Below, piece by piece: positions 61,667 to 64,000 of a stretch of 64,000 nucleotides of DNA (position 1 is the first letter of the stretch; each line of letters begins with the position of its first letter). Below the pieces are notes generated by a model, which made no database searches, was not told the DNA's origin, and saw only the letters and a program-made list of their open reading frames with translations. The stretch is taken from the NCBI RefSeq assembly GCF_004135735.1, contig NZ_CP012670.1, positions 2,604,001 to 2,668,000 on the forward strand, in the 5' to 3' direction. A program made the translations under genes and the position numbers. Source of the stretch: Sorangium cellulosum (GTDB lineage Bacteria > Myxococcota_A > Polyangia > Polyangiales > Polyangiaceae).

Positions 61667-63736
61667 TCAGTTCACGAACCGGATGTTGTCCATGTAGTAA
61701 GGACCCGAGCCCGGGGTCACGTTGAGGTTGAACTGCAGCTTCACGTCGCTCGGAGACGCGTTGAGCGCGCTCACGGTGGCCGCCGGGAGCTGGGGGAACG
61801 TGATGGTGTCGAACGTGCCCGGGGTGTGGCCGTTGAGCACGTGGTTGCCGACCCACTGGTTGTTGATGCCGGCGGACGGGATCGAGATCAAGACCTCGAT
61901 GGTGCCAATCCAGCTCGGGTTCGGCTGGGCCTTCGACACGAAGAGATCGAGCGCGATCTCGTCGCCCACCGGCGTGAGGCCCGCGGTGCTGAAGCTCGGG
62001 CTCTCGATCGCGTTGAACGCGGTCGGGGTCCGGACCTCCAGCGACGAGATGCCCTCCACCACACGGCCCGTGTGGACCGCGAGCTGCGCCTGCGGCGAGG
62101 TCCACGCGCCCGGCGTCTCGAACCCGAGGATCGGGTCGTTGACGAGGTACTCCTCCATGACCGTCTTGCGGAACGGGAGGAAGACGTCGATGAGGGCCGG
62201 CGAGATCTTGAAGCGCTCCCGGCTGTTCGGGTCGTTCGCGTCGATCGGCTCCGTCTTCTCGGAGGTGTGGGTGAAGACCAGCGTGGTGGGGAACGGAGCG
62301 GGCAGGCCGACATCGAAGGCGTCGTCGATGCCGCCTTCACGGTCCTGGGGCTCGTGGCACCCCGAGCAAGCGAGGGTCTGCGCGCGCCCAACGACCTGGT
62401 CCACGGACAGGTTGCCGGCGGTGCCGGACAGATCGCTGCCCATGGCGGTCAGCTCGTTCTCGATGTTGGTCCTCAGCGTCGACGCCCCGGTGCCGATCGC
62501 GTTCAGGTAGTTGTTCTGGAGGGGGATCATGAGGCTCTCGCCCGCGTTGATCGCGTCGGGCAGCGCCGACGGGTAGGCGAAGCGGTTCATGTCGTCGGCC
62601 GCGGCGAGCCTCTCCACGACGTCCGGGAAGATGGTGCTCTGGAAGCTCGTGACCCGCGGATCGCTGGACGCGGCGGGCGAGAAGAGCCTCGCGGCCGGGT
62701 TGTCCTTGACGAAGGAGGGGACGACGTCCAGCGAGGGAGCGCCGATGGCGCCGTGCGTGAGCCTGAACTCCCGGAGCGACCAGGCGAGCGGGGGCGACTG
62801 GCCGCTCAGGAACTCGTTGGTCCGGATCTGGCCCTGATCAGGGCCCGGGGCGTGGCCGTAATGGTCGATGTGGACGACCGGCTCGAACCCGGGCAGGCCG
62901 TTGAAGTAGAAGTCGAGGAGCTCGCTCGCCCGCGTCGCCGGGCTCTTCGCGGGATCGGACTGGTTCAGCCAGAACTCGACGACCGGGCGGCACGCTGCGC
63001 GGCCGAGGCTCGGGCTCGGGTTGGGCAGCCGCGCCTCGAAGATGATGAAGTTCCGCTGCAAGCTGTTCGAATCGAGGCGGCCGCCCCGCCTCGCGAAGAC
63101 GATCCGGTGCTCCCCGCAATTGGAGCCGTCCGGCGGGGCGAGATCGAAGCGGTTCGACAGCGCGATGGCCATGTACGCGTTGTCGGCGTCCGGATCGGCG
63201 AACGGGTCGCTCGCGGACTCGCTCCCCACGGCGCGCGGGCAGAGGATCGGCCACCCGTTCGTCGAGCCGGTGGGCTGCTCGGCCGGGTTCGAGGAGCCGG
63301 GGGGGTGGATGTCGGCCGTGTTGGCCGCGACATCGTCGCAGTGCGGGACGTCGCTGAATTCCCCATCCGCGCCGGTCCGGTGCGTGTCCATGAACCGCTG
63401 GAACAGCGTGGTGGGCGAGAGGCCCGTGACGCCCGACTGGCTGATGAGCTGCTGGAGCACGTCCTCCAGCTTGAACTCGGACACGATGTCGACCTCGGTG
63501 ACGATGAGCGACTTTCGCTCGTCGATCGAGAACGGCAAGCCGAGCGCCTGGGCGGCCGAGGCGGTATCGCCGTCCACGAGGGCGACCCCGTCGGCGTCCC
63601 CCGGCCCGGGATCCGAGCAGGCGACGGGCAGGGCGGCGAGCGCGAGCAGCGCGGCGTGCCGCGCCCGCCGCCACGCCCCGGCGGGGCCAGACCATGAGCG
63701 CACCGGAATGCCAGAACTCGAATGCTGAGAGACCAT
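61667..63736 (-). CDS. Large secreted lipoprotein with CxxCH motif, function unknown
   Basis: 689 residues. Signal with lipobox LPVAC (about residue 40). A single CSGCH heme-attachment-type motif (ACSGCHEPQD) lies at about residue 450, so a cytochrome c-like covalent heme is possible. The N-terminal 440 residues include CGEHRIVFARRGGR and HIDHYGHAPGPDQGQIRTNEFL, and the C-terminal 150 form a jelly-roll-like domain (APTAFNAIESPSFST ... YYMDNIRFVN). I recognise no enzyme family. Convergent with the MscS gene. Confidence 0.8.
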   Translation of the reverse strand: MVSQHSSSGIPVRSWSGPAGAWRRARHAALLALAALPVACSDPGPGDADGVALVDGDTASAAQALGLPFSIDERKSLIVTEVDIVSEFKLEDVLQQLISQSGVTGLSPTTLFQRFMDTHRTGADGEFSDVPHCDDVAANTADIHPPGSSNPAEQPTGSTNGWPILCPRAVGSESASDPFADPDADNAYMAIALSNRFDLAPPDGSNCGEHRIVFARRGGRLDSNSLQRNFIIFEARLPNPSPSLGRAACRPVVEFWLNQSDPAKSPATRASELLDFYFNGLPGFEPVVHIDHYGHAPGPDQGQIRTNEFLSGQSPPLAWSLREFRLTHGAIGAPSLDVVPSFVKDNPAARLFSPAASSDPRVTSFQSTIFPDVVERLAAADDMNRFAYPSALPDAINAGESLMIPLQNNYLNAIGTGASTLRTNIENELTAMGSDLSGTAGNLSVDQVVGRAQTLACSGCHEPQDREGGIDDAFDVGLPAPFPTTLVFTHTSEKTEPIDANDPNSRERFKISPALIDVFLPFRKTVMEEYLVNDPILGFETPGAWTSPQAQLAVHTGRVVEGISSLEVRTPTAFNAIESPSFSTAGLTPVGDEIALDLFVSKAQPNPSWIGTIEVLISIPSAGINNQWVGNHVLNGHTPGTFDTITFPQLPAATVSALNASPSDVKLQFNLNVTPGSGPYYMDNIRFVN

Positions 63737-64000
63737 GAAACCTCCAGGACTTGTGACCCCCGCGCTGAGCGGAGCCGCGCGGGACGGCGCGCGCCCGCGG
63801 GCGAAGGAGCGGCCGGATCGAGGCGCGCACGGACGAGCGCCCTACCGACGTCGATGTGCCGGAGCGAGCGCGCGCCGACCTGGGGGCGTGTTTCGCCGCC
63901 CTCGATGCTGCCGTGGCAGCGCGCCCTCATCGATTCATCGCGTCGACGATCCGGCGACGCCTTGCTCCGCGCCGCACGGTTGCTCCCTGGATGCCGACGA

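Noticed and set aside
1..64000. tRNA, rRNA or insertion-sequence genes
   Set aside because: I looked for cloverleaf-like arms with CCA ends, rRNA-like stretches and transposase motifs and saw none; a tRNAscan/Infernal run would settle it.
63737..64000. Possible gene at the right edge
   Set aside because: Open frames there are short shadows and no motif or start signal is visible.

Overview
The window is very GC-rich, densely coded DNA. It encodes many lipoproteins with Gly/Ser/Ala-rich linkers, GTG starts, 4-base gene overlaps, several Uma2-type (DUF820) genes and a 16S rRNA methyltransferase of the kind described from Sorangium cellulosum. Together these point to a myxobacterium of the Polyangiales, most likely Sorangium or a close relative. 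This is inference from content; there is no rRNA gene or other marker to confirm it. I found no tRNA, rRNA, CRISPR array or insertion sequence.

Layout. 1-1785: end of a cytochrome P450, a TetR regulator and a 3Fe-4S ferredoxin. 1872-8087: lipoprotein, MFS transporter, a large repeat palindrome, the A1408 rRNA methyltransferase and an M1 aminopeptidase. 8088-10564: palindromic and degenerate repeats, then two tandem Uma2 genes. 10584-17002: membrane proteins, a lipoprotein, a divergent thioredoxin/sigma-factor pair sharing a palindrome, an N-formylglutamate amidohydrolase-like enzyme and a GFA-like zinc protein. 17442-23336: a tight five-gene operon (B12-type radical SAM enzyme, KAS III-like acyltransferase, carrier protein, adenylation enzyme, acyl-CoA dehydrogenase) that I read as a pyrrole-2-carboxyl cassette. 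23597-26139: two more Uma2-like genes around a broken epimerase gene. 26199-32736: a minus-strand run of Nudix hydrolase, vWA protein, nicotinamidase-like hydrolase, kinase and PP2C phosphatase, with an NrtR-type regulator beside it. 32889-35723: glycosidase lipoprotein and a duplicated cupin. 35895-40464: RND efflux pair. 40829-48470: stress-type PRC/DUF2382 protein, sigma-70 factor, L,D-transpeptidase, a His-rich-protein/ion-transporter operon and a PhyH-family dioxygenase. 48794-53277: pyruvate dehydrogenase E1 and E2, the latter with an apparent frameshift. 53507-63736: FHA protein, a glycan-type operon (glycosyltransferase, deacetylase, ATP-grasp), a Cys-rich lipoprotein, YceI, MscS and a large CxxCH lipoprotein.

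How genes work together. In the pyrrole cassette the adenylation enzyme would load proline on the carrier protein, the dehydrogenase would oxidise it to pyrrolyl, the radical SAM enzyme could methylate it and the KAS III-like enzyme would hand it on. This is the gene logic of the pyrrole branch of clorobiocin/coumermycin. In the NAD-linked block a vWA/kinase/phosphatase signalling triad is interleaved with a nicotinamidase and an ADP-ribose-type Nudix enzyme. A GTGT-N7-ACAC palindrome lies in front of both the operon and the NrtR-type gene, suggesting common control. These two blocks are the most interesting parts of the window.
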